Assembly: GCF_003390335.1 (NCBI RefSeq)
Contig: NZ_QUOU01000001.1
Span: 3,596,001-3,660,000 of the forward strand
Reading direction: 5' to 3'
Origin: Thalassotalea euphylliae
GTDB taxonomy: Bacteria > Pseudomonadota > Gammaproteobacteria > Enterobacterales > Alteromonadaceae
DNA: 64,000 nucleotides
In this document: positions 34,038 to 42,721 of the stretch, piece by piece
Layout of the letters: each line of letters begins with the position of its first letter
Numbering within the stretch: position 1 is the first letter of the stretch
Position numbers and translations under genes: made by a program
The notes under the pieces: generated by a model
What the model was told of the DNA's origin: nothing
Seen by the model: only the letters and a program-made list of their open reading frames with translations
Database searches by the model: none

Positions 34038-34847
34038 CTAAATTTTAGGGTCAAAAGATTCTACGGTTTTCATCCGGCGAGCTGCTGCTTTTTGCTCGTC
34101 TTCAACAAATTCGCCAATGCGTAACTCAGGTAGTTCTTTATCACAAACATTGCCACCCAAGTTATTCACCTCTTTGCATAAATCACCGACTTTGTTATCC
34201 ATTAGGTGAATGTGATCAAGCAAACGACCTATCGCTTTAGCTACGGGATCTGGGTTGTCTTCTGACACCGCATAGGCGTCGAAACCATACTTTTTCGCCA
34301 CTTCGTCGCGAGCACCATTATGCTGTTTTTTGCCATTGGTGTTAACAATCTTGCCCGGTATCCCGACAGCTGTTGAGTTAGCAGGCACATCTTTGACGAC
34401 CACAGAGTTTGAGCCTACTTTACCGCCATCACCAATGGTAATAGGGCCTAGCACTTTAGCACCTGCGCCAATGACCACATTATTACCTAGCGTGGGGTGG
34501 CGCTTGCCTTCTTTCCAGCTGGTTCCCCCTAAGGTAACGCCTTGGTAAAGGGTAACGTCATCACCAATTTCAGCGGTACCGCCGATCACAATACCCATGC
34601 CATGATCGATGAAAAAGCGACGGCCAATCGTCGCCCCCGGATGAATTTCAATGCCCGTTAACCAACGTGAAAAGGTTGAAATACTGCGCGCTAACCACTT
34701 CCAGTCACGCTTCCAAAGCTTATGCGAAACACGGTGAAACCAAACGGCATGTAAACCTGGGTAATTGGTCAGCACCTCGAAACTGTTACGCGCAGCTGGG
34801 TCGCGATCAAAGACACTGTTAATATCTTCTTTGATTCGGCTAAACAT
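34038..34847 (-). CDS. cysE: Serine O-acetyltransferase
   Basis: The 269-aa enzyme acetylates serine, the committed step of cysteine synthesis. The N-terminal helical domain (NSVFDRDPAARNSFEVLTNYPGLHAVWFHRVSHKLWK) precedes a left-handed beta-helix with hexapeptide repeats (about 65-170) and catalytic HPGATIG, DHGMGIVIGGTAEIGDD and GGTSWKEGKRHPTLG. The C-terminal extension beyond about 180 resembles the shorter CysE type found next to isc operons. This position links cysteine supply to IscS. It is monocistronic or loosely linked with trmJ 179 bp upstream. Confidence 0.93.
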   Translation of the reverse strand: MFSRIKEDINSVFDRDPAARNSFEVLTNYPGLHAVWFHRVSHKLWKRDWKWLARSISTFSRWLTGIEIHPGATIGRRFFIDHGMGIVIGGTAEIGDDVTLYQGVTLGGTSWKEGKRHPTLGNNVVIGAGAKVLGPITIGDGGKVGSNSVVVKDVPANSTAVGIPGKIVNTNGKKQHNGARDEVAKKYGFDAYAVSEDNPDPVAKAIGRLLDHIHLMDNKVGDLCKEVNNLGGNVCDKELPELRIGEFVEDEQKAAARRMKTVESFDPKI

Positions 34848-35026
34848 ATTTCTTCCTAATATCTATCGTGGGTTCTTTTTATTTTCTGACGTTAAAGCTC
34901 AACTTGCATTAATAACACAATCGGCTAAACACTCAATCGGTTTTAGTTAACCACCCAATAACACCGAGTTATTCGATTACAATTTAAAACAATTAATTTG
35001 CTCACCAAGCGCTTTTAGTTAGCCTA

Positions 35027-35866
35027 TTAATCGCTTTTTTGCTCACTCTTGCTTTCATCACTGTGATTGGCAAATTTAGTATTGGCTAACTGTTTCGCCG
35101 TTTTTTCAACGGATGACAAAATACCACGCCACATTTTAACTTCTTTGGTGTCTGGGCGAGCGCGGTTAATAAAGCGACGAAGTTTCGTCATCACTAAACC
35201 CGGATGACTAGGCACAATAAAGCCAGTTGCCTTTAACGCCTCTTCAAAATGAGCAAACATACGCTCGGTTTCTTCTACTACTGGGTACTCTTCATCGTCG
35301 CTATGGTCAGAAGCTTTAGCGTACTGAGCCTCAGTAGCGGCTAGGTAAGCCATACGCACCTCATAACTCAGGGTTTGTACTGCCATCGCCAAGTTCAACG
35401 AACTGTAATCTGGGTTTGCTGGAATTTGTACGTGAAAATGACAAAGCTGTAACTCTTCGTTGGTTAAGCCACTGCTTTCACGACCAAACACTAACGCCAC
35501 AGGGTAGTCAGGCACTTCGGCAATTAATTTTTCACCACAACTACGCGGCTCTAGCATTGGCCACGGCAAAGTTCGTGAGCGCGCACTTGTCCCCACAACT
35601 AGCCCACAGTCTGCAATTGCCTCTTCCAGTGTGTTTACCACTTTTACATTGGCCAATACATCGGTAGCGCCGGCAGCTAATGCCTGCGCTTGCCCGTTCG
35701 GCATTTCAATTGGATCGACTAGCACAAGTTGGCTTAACCCCATGGTTTTCATGGCGCGCGCTGCTGAACCAATGTTTCGACAATCAGAGGTGTTGACTAG
35801 CACAATTTTAACATTGCTTAGATTTGGCATTTTCGGTGATGTGTTTGCGGTAGAGTCGTTTGACAT
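35027..35866 (-). CDS. trmJ: tRNA (cytidine/uridine-32-2'-O)-methyltransferase TrmJ
   Basis: The 279-aa SPOUT-class enzyme methylates the ribose of nucleotide 32 in several tRNAs. The SPOUT domain occupies about 18-180 (IVLVNTSDCRNIGSAARAMKTMGL, VFGRESSGLTNEEL, NPDYSSLNLAMAVQTLSYEVR), with the trefoil-knot SAM site in the last two motifs. A C-terminal helical extension includes RRFINRARPDTKEVKMWRGILSSVE. It is divergent from an HDOD gene and suhB, a variant of the common suhB-trmJ arrangement. Confidence 0.94.
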   Translation of the reverse strand: MSNDSTANTSPKMPNLSNVKIVLVNTSDCRNIGSAARAMKTMGLSQLVLVDPIEMPNGQAQALAAGATDVLANVKVVNTLEEAIADCGLVVGTSARSRTLPWPMLEPRSCGEKLIAEVPDYPVALVFGRESSGLTNEELQLCHFHVQIPANPDYSSLNLAMAVQTLSYEVRMAYLAATEAQYAKASDHSDDEEYPVVEETERMFAHFEEALKATGFIVPSHPGLVMTKLRRFINRARPDTKEVKMWRGILSSVEKTAKQLANTKFANHSDESKSEQKSD

Positions 35867-36261
35867 TATAACAATCTAGATGGCTAAAAATTTCAGCATT
35901 TTATCATAAGAAAAGCCGAGTTGATCTTTGTATTTTGCATTTTATTACCATCGCTCGCTATTTTGATTCGATCTCATTTAGTGCGATTTGTTCTAATTGA
36001 CCATCAGCATTAACGTCGATTGACCTAGGTCAAGCAAGTTAAAACAACGTACAAAATTAAACAATAACCCGCTAGCTTGGCGCTCATTGCTTGCGTTAGA
36101 ATGCTGCGTTTTTTTATCTACGCTAGCAACTTACGTTTGTTATTGCATTAACCCTTCCAACTTAACCTGTTGAAGTTAATACATTAAAGTTACTGGCACC
36201 CCATGTGCACCTGTTGCCCTATTGAATACCTTGTTAAAACGTCAGAAGGAAAAGCCGAGCT
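35867..36261. other. Intergenic region between trmJ and the second HDOD gene
   Basis: It has a 14-bp perfect palindrome (36020-36033) near the middle. The rest is AT-rich promoter DNA for two divergent genes, with no ORF and no terminator. Confidence 0.5.
36020..36033. promoter_or_regulatory. 14-bp perfect palindrome, candidate operator
   Basis: TTGACCTAGGTCAA is a perfect dyad located about 230 bp before the HDOD start and 154 bp before the trmJ start. I cannot name the regulator. Confidence 0.45.
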
Positions 36262-37104
36262 GTGTTTAATCTTGACCAACAACAAATTAATGCTGTTATT
36301 TCCAGTTTTCAAATTCCAGTTAAACCAGAAATATTGACCGAAATGGAGTCATTGATGGAGGAGGAATATCCCGATCTAAATGACATTTCCAACCTCATTG
36401 CAAAAGATGTTGGATTATCTGCGGCAATTCTCAAGGTCATCAACTCGCCGTTTTACGGCATGAATCGACGTATTTCGGAGATAAAACAAGCGGCAATGAT
36501 GCTTGGCTTAACCACGATTAAAGCACTTGTTACGGCTTTACTCCTTAAAAAGTCGTTCTCAGGTAAGGCGTGTATTTCGCTTGAGCGATTCTGGGATGAT
36601 GCCATCGACACTGCTAACGCGATGCAGTTTATTGGCAATCGCGTTAAGAACGAAATCCCCGTTGATATGCTATTTACCATCGGCTTGTTTCACGATTGCG
36701 GCATTCCAATGTTGGCAATGAAATACGATGATTATAAAGACCTGCTGATCAATGCCAATCAAGCACACGAAAACTCAATTGCGTATGAAGAAAAGGCATA
36801 CCAAACAAATCACGCAACACTAGGCTATTTTGTTGCCTCCTCTTGGCATTTACCTAAAGACATATGCCAAATAATTATGCGCCATCACGATGCTTCATTT
36901 ATTGGCTCACCGACTTGTGGCAAAGGTGAGCTAGCATTTTGCGTATTAAAAGCCGCAGAAAACCTAACCGAGAATATCAAGCGACACGGTAACTCACCTG
37001 ACTGGTCAACGTTTGGCGACAATGTGTTATCAATACTGGGTTTATCAGAAGAAGACTACCGCGACTTGATGGACGATTACAGCGAGCTTTATCACGAACA
37101 ATAA
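36262..37104 (+). CDS. HDOD-domain protein (second copy)
   Basis: The 280-aa protein has the HDOD domain at about 15-210: IPVKPEILTEMESLMEEEYPDL, then LIAKDVGLSAAILKVINSPFYGMNRRISEIKQAAMMLGLTTIKALV, the HD-like pair FHDCGIP and the late MRHHDASF. The start is GTG, the first possible one after an in-frame stop, with AGAAGGA 11 bp upstream. It differs markedly in sequence from the 15-16 kb HDOD protein, so this is not a recent duplicate. It lies between the divergent trmJ and suhB. The signalling role is unknown. Confidence 0.85.
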   Translation: MFNLDQQQINAVISSFQIPVKPEILTEMESLMEEEYPDLNDISNLIAKDVGLSAAILKVINSPFYGMNRRISEIKQAAMMLGLTTIKALVTALLLKKSFSGKACISLERFWDDAIDTANAMQFIGNRVKNEIPVDMLFTIGLFHDCGIPMLAMKYDDYKDLLINANQAHENSIAYEEKAYQTNHATLGYFVASSWHLPKDICQIIMRHHDASFIGSPTCGKGELAFCVLKAAENLTENIKRHGNSPDWSTFGDNVLSILGLSEEDYRDLMDDYSELYHEQ

Positions 37105-37267
37105 CATTACCCTTGATAAGTGATTAACAATTTTCGAGCAATTATTGAGCGCGTACTAGTAGTATTTACTACACTTAACTGCTAGAATGCGCGCCGCTTT
37201 GACGACGAGTGCGTTCGTCAACCCTGTTCTTTGACATGCTGTTTTACAATTTTAAATAGGTAGCCCT

Positions 37268-38071
37268 ATGCATCCAATGCTAAATATCGCTGTTCGTGCT
37301 GCACGCTCAGCCGGAAATGTTATCGCTCGCGCATTCGAGCAATTAGACAAAGTGGAAGTTGAATCAAAAGGGACTAATGATTTAGTCACCAATATTGATA
37401 AGCAAGCTGAGCAAGTCATTATTGATACCATTCGCAAAGCTTACCCTAAGCACAGTATTGTTGGTGAAGAGCACGGCATTTTAGAAGGTGACGACACCGA
37501 CTACCAATGGGTTATCGATCCACTTGATGGCACCACTAACTTTGTAAAAGGCATTCCTCATTTCGCTGTCTCTATTGCCCTTAAAGTAAAAGGCAAATTA
37601 GATCAGGCAGTTATTTTCGACCCTATTCGCGGTGAACTGTTTACTGCTAGCCGTGGTAAAGGTGCGCAATTAAACGGTTTCCGTATTCGCGTCTCAAACG
37701 CGAAAGAGCTAAACGGTGCTGTGGTTGCGACGGGTTTCCCATTCAAGAAAAAGCAACACACTGACGCTTACCTCAACATGTTCAAAGCTATGTTCAGTAA
37801 AACTGCTGACATGCGCCGCGCAGGCTCTGCTGCGCTTGACTTAGCTTATGTTGCTGCTGGCCGTGTTGATGGCTACTTCGAAATTGGCTTAAAGCCATGG
37901 GACACAGCAGCCGGTGAATTATTAGTTGTTGAAGCTGGTGGCCTAGTGAGTGACTTTGTTGGCGGTAACAACCACGCAAAATCAGGCAATATCGTTGCTG
38001 GTAGCACTAAAGTACTGCGTGAGATTTTAAAAGATATTCGTCCTTTCCTAGGCGACAGCCTGAGCAAATAG
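37268..38071 (+). CDS. suhB: Inositol-1-monophosphatase / Nus factor SuhB
   Basis: The 267-aa enzyme has the metal-dependent IMPase motifs: GEEHGI, then WVIDPLDGTTNFVKGIPHFAVSIA (Asp residues bind Mg) and KPWDTAAGELLVVEAGG. Besides the phosphatase activity, SuhB in E. coli is part of the ribosomal RNA antitermination complex with NusA/B/E/G. The start HPMLNIAVRAARSAGNVI is typical. It is monocistronic with a strong terminator. Confidence 0.95.
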   Translation: MHPMLNIAVRAARSAGNVIARAFEQLDKVEVESKGTNDLVTNIDKQAEQVIIDTIRKAYPKHSIVGEEHGILEGDDTDYQWVIDPLDGTTNFVKGIPHFAVSIALKVKGKLDQAVIFDPIRGELFTASRGKGAQLNGFRIRVSNAKELNGAVVATGFPFKKKQHTDAYLNMFKAMFSKTADMRRAGSAALDLAYVAAGRVDGYFEIGLKPWDTAAGELLVVEAGGLVSDFVGGNNHAKSGNIVAGSTKVLREILKDIRPFLGDSLSK

Positions 38072-38114
38072 ACGAAAGCTTAAACAATAAGCAAGACTTT
38101 ATAGTCGAATAAAG

Positions 38115-38150
38115 TAAAGCCGCTTATCGAGAGATAAGCGGCTTTATTTA
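38115..38150. terminator. Bidirectional terminator between suhB and the M28 peptidase gene
   Basis: A 14-bp perfect stem TAAAGCCGCTTATC/GATAAGCGGCTTTA closes a GAGA (GNRA) loop. A/T-rich flanks on both sides serve the two convergent genes. Confidence 0.87.
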
Positions 38151-38203
38151 TATCAAACTAATGCAATTGAACTCATTCAATTGAACATAGCCAACCAACT
38201 TAT

Positions 38204-39634
38204 TTATTCATAACCACCAAACGAACCCGCTGGCCCTGGAAATACCACAGGCGATTCAAAGCCGTCTTTGGCAACACTGCTGACACCAAAAAAGTAGTTA
38301 TCAATCACAATATTCTCTAACGTAAATTCACTGACATCGCCGACATATTGGCTTTTCGTCCATCTTGGTTCAGTGGTTAAGCGCCAATGAATACGGTAAC
38401 CCGCAAGATTCTCAGCCATTTTCCCCGTTGGCTTTTCCCAACTGAGCGTGGTTGACGGCTGAACAGCGCCTTGAATTTTCACATTAGCTGGTGGTGCTGG
38501 CGCCCATGCCATTGCTGCAAGTGTTACCGCGTTAAGTGAAGTGAGCTTGGCATTAAAATCAAAATCAACGCCTGCTAATACATCACCGTACTCACGGCCA
38601 TTTTCGGTGCGTAAGTCTTGGTGCTGACGATCATAGTGCTCATTGGTTTCCATGATACGAACCGCAGGAAACCCGACTTCATTGAACGGTCGATGATGAC
38701 CGCCACGGCCGAAGCGATCAAGGCGATAGACCATCATCACATCTAAATTTGGAATGTAATCATCAGCCACCTTGTCGATATAACGTGCCACATTTCTTGA
38801 TGGCGAATCGACTTCCCCCCCAGTAAAACGACGAAGTCTTGCCTCTTCTGGTGTCTCAACATAACGTACACCTTCTGAGAACACTCTGGCGGTTGTGTTG
38901 TTAATCACGCCATTGATACCTGCAATATTGCCAATCATGTCATTATTAATCACGGCTTCTACGCGCCAATTTTCTTGTTTGGCAATATCCGCCATAATTT
39001 TGCCGCCGAATAAGCCTTGCTCTTCACCCGAAAGCGCGGCATACACAATGGTGCCATCAAACTTGTGTTGTGAAAGCACTCGCGCAGCTTCGATCGCCCC
39101 CGCAACACCTGTCGCATTGTCGTTTGCGCCGGGCGAATCACTGCTAAAATCAAGTGGGTCGCTAACGCGTGAGTCAATATCGCCACTCATGACAATATAG
39201 CGATTTGGATCTGTTATCCCTCGCTGAATGGCAATCACGTTAACAACTTCGGTGGGATTAGGAATGCGTTTTTCGCCAGAAAATGTCCTTTTTTGATACA
39301 TGACTTCCAAGCAGCCACCGCATTCAGTAGAGATTCTCTCAAACTCTGCTTTGATCCAACGCCGCGCAGCACCTATGCCACGCGTCTCTGAAGCGGTTTC
39401 AGCTAGCGTATGACGAGTCCCAAAGCTGACCAGTTTAGTGACATCCTGCCTGAGACGTTGAGCATTAATTTGTTTTTGAATATCGCGTAGCACCGGCTGT
39501 TCGCTCGGCGGTACTTTACCGATATCGGCAGCAGTAACCGCGAATGCTGATACTGAAGCTGCCAGCAAAGTTGAATGCACCAATACACGGTAAAATCTGC
39601 CGTATGAGTTGCTTTTAACAGGTTGGGGAAACAT
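38204..39634 (-). CDS. Secreted M28-family metallopeptidase with C-terminal fibronectin-III-like domain
   Basis: The 476-aa exported protein has a signal segment (LVHSTLLAASVSAFAVTAA) and an M28 zinc-aminopeptidase-like domain (about 120-390): GANDNATGVAGAIEAARVL (bridging Asp), ALSGEEQGLFG (catalytic Glu pair), INNDMIGN (Asp) and FNEVGFPAVRIMETNEHYDRQHQ (His). At the position usually occupied by the first zinc histidine (HxDS), this protein has SGDIDSR. The last 80 residues form an FN3-like module (SWEKPTGKMAENLAGYRIHWR). It is probably periplasmic or extracellular and degrades peptides. Single gene. Confidence 0.87.
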   Translation of the reverse strand: MFPQPVKSNSYGRFYRVLVHSTLLAASVSAFAVTAADIGKVPPSEQPVLRDIQKQINAQRLRQDVTKLVSFGTRHTLAETASETRGIGAARRWIKAEFERISTECGGCLEVMYQKRTFSGEKRIPNPTEVVNVIAIQRGITDPNRYIVMSGDIDSRVSDPLDFSSDSPGANDNATGVAGAIEAARVLSQHKFDGTIVYAALSGEEQGLFGGKIMADIAKQENWRVEAVINNDMIGNIAGINGVINNTTARVFSEGVRYVETPEEARLRRFTGGEVDSPSRNVARYIDKVADDYIPNLDVMMVYRLDRFGRGGHHRPFNEVGFPAVRIMETNEHYDRQHQDLRTENGREYGDVLAGVDFDFNAKLTSLNAVTLAAMAWAPAPPANVKIQGAVQPSTTLSWEKPTGKMAENLAGYRIHWRLTTEPRWTKSQYVGDVSEFTLENIVIDNYFFGVSSVAKDGFESPVVFPGPAGSFGGYE

Positions 39635-39984
39635 AGTGATTTCTCTTTTATTTATAGTTTGTTATATGTGATGAAATAAGGTTGAAATGGTTTGCTATGG
39701 CTTTCGTAGGCAGGAATTAAAAAGTCATAAGCCCAAGCCAGAGCTAAACCTAAACCCAAAACCTCAGCGACTATTTGCTCACTTAACAAACTAACCACTT
39801 ACACCCCCCTCGACCAGCTCAATAAGACTAGCGGCCGCTATACTGAGATAAACGCCTGACTGGCCATTCTCATATCGCATTTTGATATATAAAGCCAATT
39901 TAAAATATAGATAACGTTATAAGAAGTGATAAAATGCAGATCAAACTGTATCAGTCGTATCAGCAATAGGTCGGTTAATTCGTT
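39635..39984. other. Intergenic region between the peptidase gene and cobA (divergent)
   Basis: Promoter DNA for both genes. It contains a GCGGCCGC site and a 10-bp palindrome ATAACGTTAT at 39911-39920, but no ORF or terminator that I can recognise. Confidence 0.45.
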
Positions 39985-40791
39985 ATGCCTAAAAACTTCA
40001 ATCCCAATAAGCAAACATTTGTTGCAGGTGAAGCAGCGCTCGTCGGCGCAGGGCCTGGCGACCCTGATTTATTAACCTTACAGGCTTATCGCTTTATTAC
40101 CCAAGCAGATGTCGCAATTTACGATCGCCTTGTAAGTGATGAAATCATGGCGCTACTGCCGCAAGGTTGTGAAAAAATTTACGTTGGTAAGAAGCAAGCT
40201 GATCACAAAGTACCGCAAGAGCGAATTAACGAAATCATTGTTGAACAAGCAAAGCTTGGCAAGCGTGTGGTGCGGTTAAAAGGCGGCGACCCATTGGTCT
40301 TTGGTCGCGGGGGCGAGGAAGCGCAATACGCGCTCAGTCAAGGCGTTGCATGCCATATTGTACCCGGTATGACCGCAGCGTCTTCGTGTGCAGCTTATGC
40401 AGGCATTCCACTGACACACCGCCAAGTATCAAGGGCCTGTACTTTAATTACGGGTCATGTGCAAAGCGACGGCAGCCTGGATTTACCTTGGTCATCATTG
40501 CAAGATAAACAGCAAACCATCGTCTTTTATATGGGCGTTAAAACCCTAGGTACAATTGTTAAGCAGTTAGAAAAAGCCGGCCGACCGTTAACTACTCCTG
40601 TTGCGCTGATTGAGCGCGGTACCACTCAGGCACAAAAGCTTGTTAAAGGCACGCTCGCGAACATAGAAAGCTTAGTTACTGAGCACAACATTAAGCCGCC
40701 TTCACTGATTATTATTGGTGATGTCGTTAATACCTTTGAACACGCGCAACTTGCTAATTTAGGCTACTTAACCCCTAGCCTTCAAGGTTAG
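39985..40791 (+). CDS. cobA: Uroporphyrinogen-III C-methyltransferase
   Basis: The 268-aa SAM-dependent enzyme methylates uroporphyrinogen III at C2 and C7 to give precorrin-2 for siroheme (or cobalamin). Family motifs are ALVGAGPGDPDLLTLQAYR (SAM loop), VRLKGGDPLVFGRGGEEA, VPGMTAASSCAAYAGIPLTHR and ALIERGTTQAQK. The length corresponds to the stand-alone CobA domain without the CysG oxidase/chelatase part. Siroheme is the cofactor of sulfite and nitrite reductases. No such genes are adjacent. Confidence 0.94.
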   Translation: MPKNFNPNKQTFVAGEAALVGAGPGDPDLLTLQAYRFITQADVAIYDRLVSDEIMALLPQGCEKIYVGKKQADHKVPQERINEIIVEQAKLGKRVVRLKGGDPLVFGRGGEEAQYALSQGVACHIVPGMTAASSCAAYAGIPLTHRQVSRACTLITGHVQSDGSLDLPWSSLQDKQQTIVFYMGVKTLGTIVKQLEKAGRPLTTPVALIERGTTQAQKLVKGTLANIESLVTEHNIKPPSLIIIGDVVNTFEHAQLANLGYLTPSLQG

Positions 40792-40881
40792 CAAACGAGA
40801 GCTAGTCAGCGCTAACCACTTAAGTAGGCAGAGATAAAACCAAAGTAAGCCCCCACTTACTCAAATAAATGATTTCAACGT

Positions 40882-40909
40882 AAAAAGAGCGACTGATGTC
40901 GCTCTTTTA
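40882..40909. terminator. Bidirectional terminator between cobA and the helicase gene
   Basis: Stem AAAAGAGCGAC/GTCGCTCTTTT with a TGAT loop, symmetrical for both convergent genes. Confidence 0.87.
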
Positions 40910-40929
40910 GTTACAGAAATTAAGATAAG

Positions 40930-42564
40930 CTAATTAGCCGAATCTTTTTTAGCTCGGCGTGGCTTAGGGTTATTCCCATTTGGCTTACCAGTATTTGTTC
41001 TGGTACTGGGTTTGCTGCCTTGCTTATTACCTTGCCTACCACGCCCTTGTTTGCTACTGCCTTGATTGCGATGGCTTTTACCAGCCTTAGCGTTTTCTGA
41101 TCTGTTATTTTTTGATTGCTTATTGTTTGACTGAGCACTGTTTGATTGAGTACTGCTTGACTGGGTACTGCTTGACTGACCAGCTTGCACAGCATTGCCA
41201 GCTTTAGCGTGATTAGGGTGCCTACGAGGCTTTTTGCGCGCCTTACTATCCTGCTTTTGCTCGTGAGGGCGAGCTTTGCCAGTTTGCTCAACTTTTTTGG
41301 CTTGCACAGCTTGCTTAGCTTGATCAGTTTGTCCGGCTTGCGCTTCGTTTTTCACCACATTAGTCTTTTTAGGCTTCTTGGGTTTCTTTTTCTTTAATGG
41401 CCTAATTGGGCGAGAGGCGTCAAGTGGGTTAGCCGCTGTAAAGCCTTCAATTTCCTTACGTGGAATATGTTGCTGAATCACATGCTCAATATCGACTAGC
41501 TGTTTGTATTCGTCAGCAGCAACGAGCGAAATGGCCTCACCGTCAACGCCCGCTCGGCCTGTTCGACCAATGCGATGAACATAGTCTTCTTGCACATTGG
41601 GTAGTTCAAAATTCACCACCACTGGCAGTTGGCTAATATCAATACCACGCGCGGCGATATCCGTGGCAACTAACACTTGTATTGTTTTGTCTTTAAATTG
41701 GGCAAGCGCTTTGGTTCTCGCACCTTGGCTTTTGTTGCCATGAATAGCCAACGCTTTATGACCTTGGCCGTCAAGATAACGTGTTAATCGATTGGCACCA
41801 TGTTTAGTACGCGTAAAAACCAATACTTGCGACCACTTGTGCTCGGTAATGAGCTTATCGAGTAATGCTGGTTTCTTTTTCTTATCAACCGCGACTAACC
41901 AGTGTTCAATAGTGGCCGCTGTGGTATTTTCCTGCGCAACAGAAATTTCGATCGGCTGTTTTACCAATGTTTTCGCAAGCTCTCGTATTTCTGGCGAAAA
42001 CGTTGCCGAAAACAATAAGCTTTGACGCTGCTTAGGCAGCAGTGCCAATATTTTTTTGATATCGCGAATAAAGCCCATATCCAGCATGCGATCGGCCTCG
42101 TCGAGCACGACAGCTTCAAGCTCGTCAAACTTCACGGCGTTTTGCTGATATAAGTCCAGCAATCGCCCAGGAGTGGCTGTTAGGACCTCAACCCCAGCGC
42201 GCAGTCGCATCATTTGAGGGTTAATTTTGACACCGCCAAAGACGACATCACTACGAATAGTTAAATGCTGGCTGTAGCGCGAAACATTATCTGCGACTTG
42301 TGCCGCTAATTCGCGCGTCGGTGTTAACACCAAGACTTTTACTTGGTTCGCCGATGAGCGTGACTTTTTGCTTGCTAGCTGATGCAGAATGGGTAAGGTA
42401 AAGCCCGCTGTTTTGCCAGTGCCTGTTTGCGCCGCCGCCATAATATCGCGGCCAGTAAGAATTGCAGGGATCGCTTTCGCTTGAATGGGTGACGGCGTTT
42501 GATAACCTTGCTCGGTTACCGCCTTGAGTAATTCTGGCAATAAGCCTAATGCTGAAAACGACAT
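40930..42564 (-). CDS. rhlE: RhlE-type DEAD-box RNA helicase with long low-complexity tail
   Basis: The first 375 residues are the DEAD-box core: the Q motif (FSALGLLPELLKAVTEQGYQTPSPIQ region), AQTGTGKT, PTRELAAQ, TPGRLLDL, VLDEADRML, SATF, RTKHGANRL, and HRIGRTGRAG. From about 395 to 544 the tail is lysine-, glutamine-, serine- and asparagine-rich with no fold, including tandem STQSS-type repeats encoded by a 15-bp DNA repeat. Such tails bind RNA and support condensate formation or ribosome-assembly roles in relatives. It is cytoplasmic and cold-relevant in many marine bacteria. Whether it is strictly RhlE or a close paralogue is less certain than the helicase class. Confidence 0.88.
   Translation of the reverse strand: MSFSALGLLPELLKAVTEQGYQTPSPIQAKAIPAILTGRDIMAAAQTGTGKTAGFTLPILHQLASKKSRSSANQVKVLVLTPTRELAAQVADNVSRYSQHLTIRSDVVFGGVKINPQMMRLRAGVEVLTATPGRLLDLYQQNAVKFDELEAVVLDEADRMLDMGFIRDIKKILALLPKQRQSLLFSATFSPEIRELAKTLVKQPIEISVAQENTTAATIEHWLVAVDKKKKPALLDKLITEHKWSQVLVFTRTKHGANRLTRYLDGQGHKALAIHGNKSQGARTKALAQFKDKTIQVLVATDIAARGIDISQLPVVVNFELPNVQEDYVHRIGRTGRAGVDGEAISLVAADEYKQLVDIEHVIQQHIPRKEIEGFTAANPLDASRPIRPLKKKKPKKPKKTNVVKNEAQAGQTDQAKQAVQAKKVEQTGKARPHEQKQDSKARKKPRRHPNHAKAGNAVQAGQSSSTQSSSTQSNSAQSNNKQSKNNRSENAKAGKSHRNQGSSKQGRGRQGNKQGSKPSTRTNTGKPNGNNPKPRRAKKDSAN
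41124..41183. repeat. Four-unit 15-bp tandem repeat inside the helicase tail
   Basis: Units TGTTTGACTGAGCAC, TGTTTGATTGAGTAC, TGCTTGACTGGGTAC and TGCTTGACTGACCAG follow one another. They are in frame and encode the serine/threonine/glutamine repeats of the helicase C-terminal tail. Confidence 0.85.
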
Positions 42565-42721
42565 AAAATTCCTTAACGCAAGCCACCGCCCTTGTGGGTT
42601 CGACAGCAGATAATAAAAAAGCGCGGCAGTCTATCATATTCGTGACGGCCACGCTTATTAATTAAACGTTAAAAATTGTTTGTCTATTAGCTATTGAGGT
42701 CAGCTAGCTATTAGTGACGGT

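Noticed and set aside
40920..41291. Reading frame of 123 codons opposite-phase within the helicase tail
   Set aside because: It is a by-product of the repetitive low-complexity tail, in another frame of the same strand, with no start signal.
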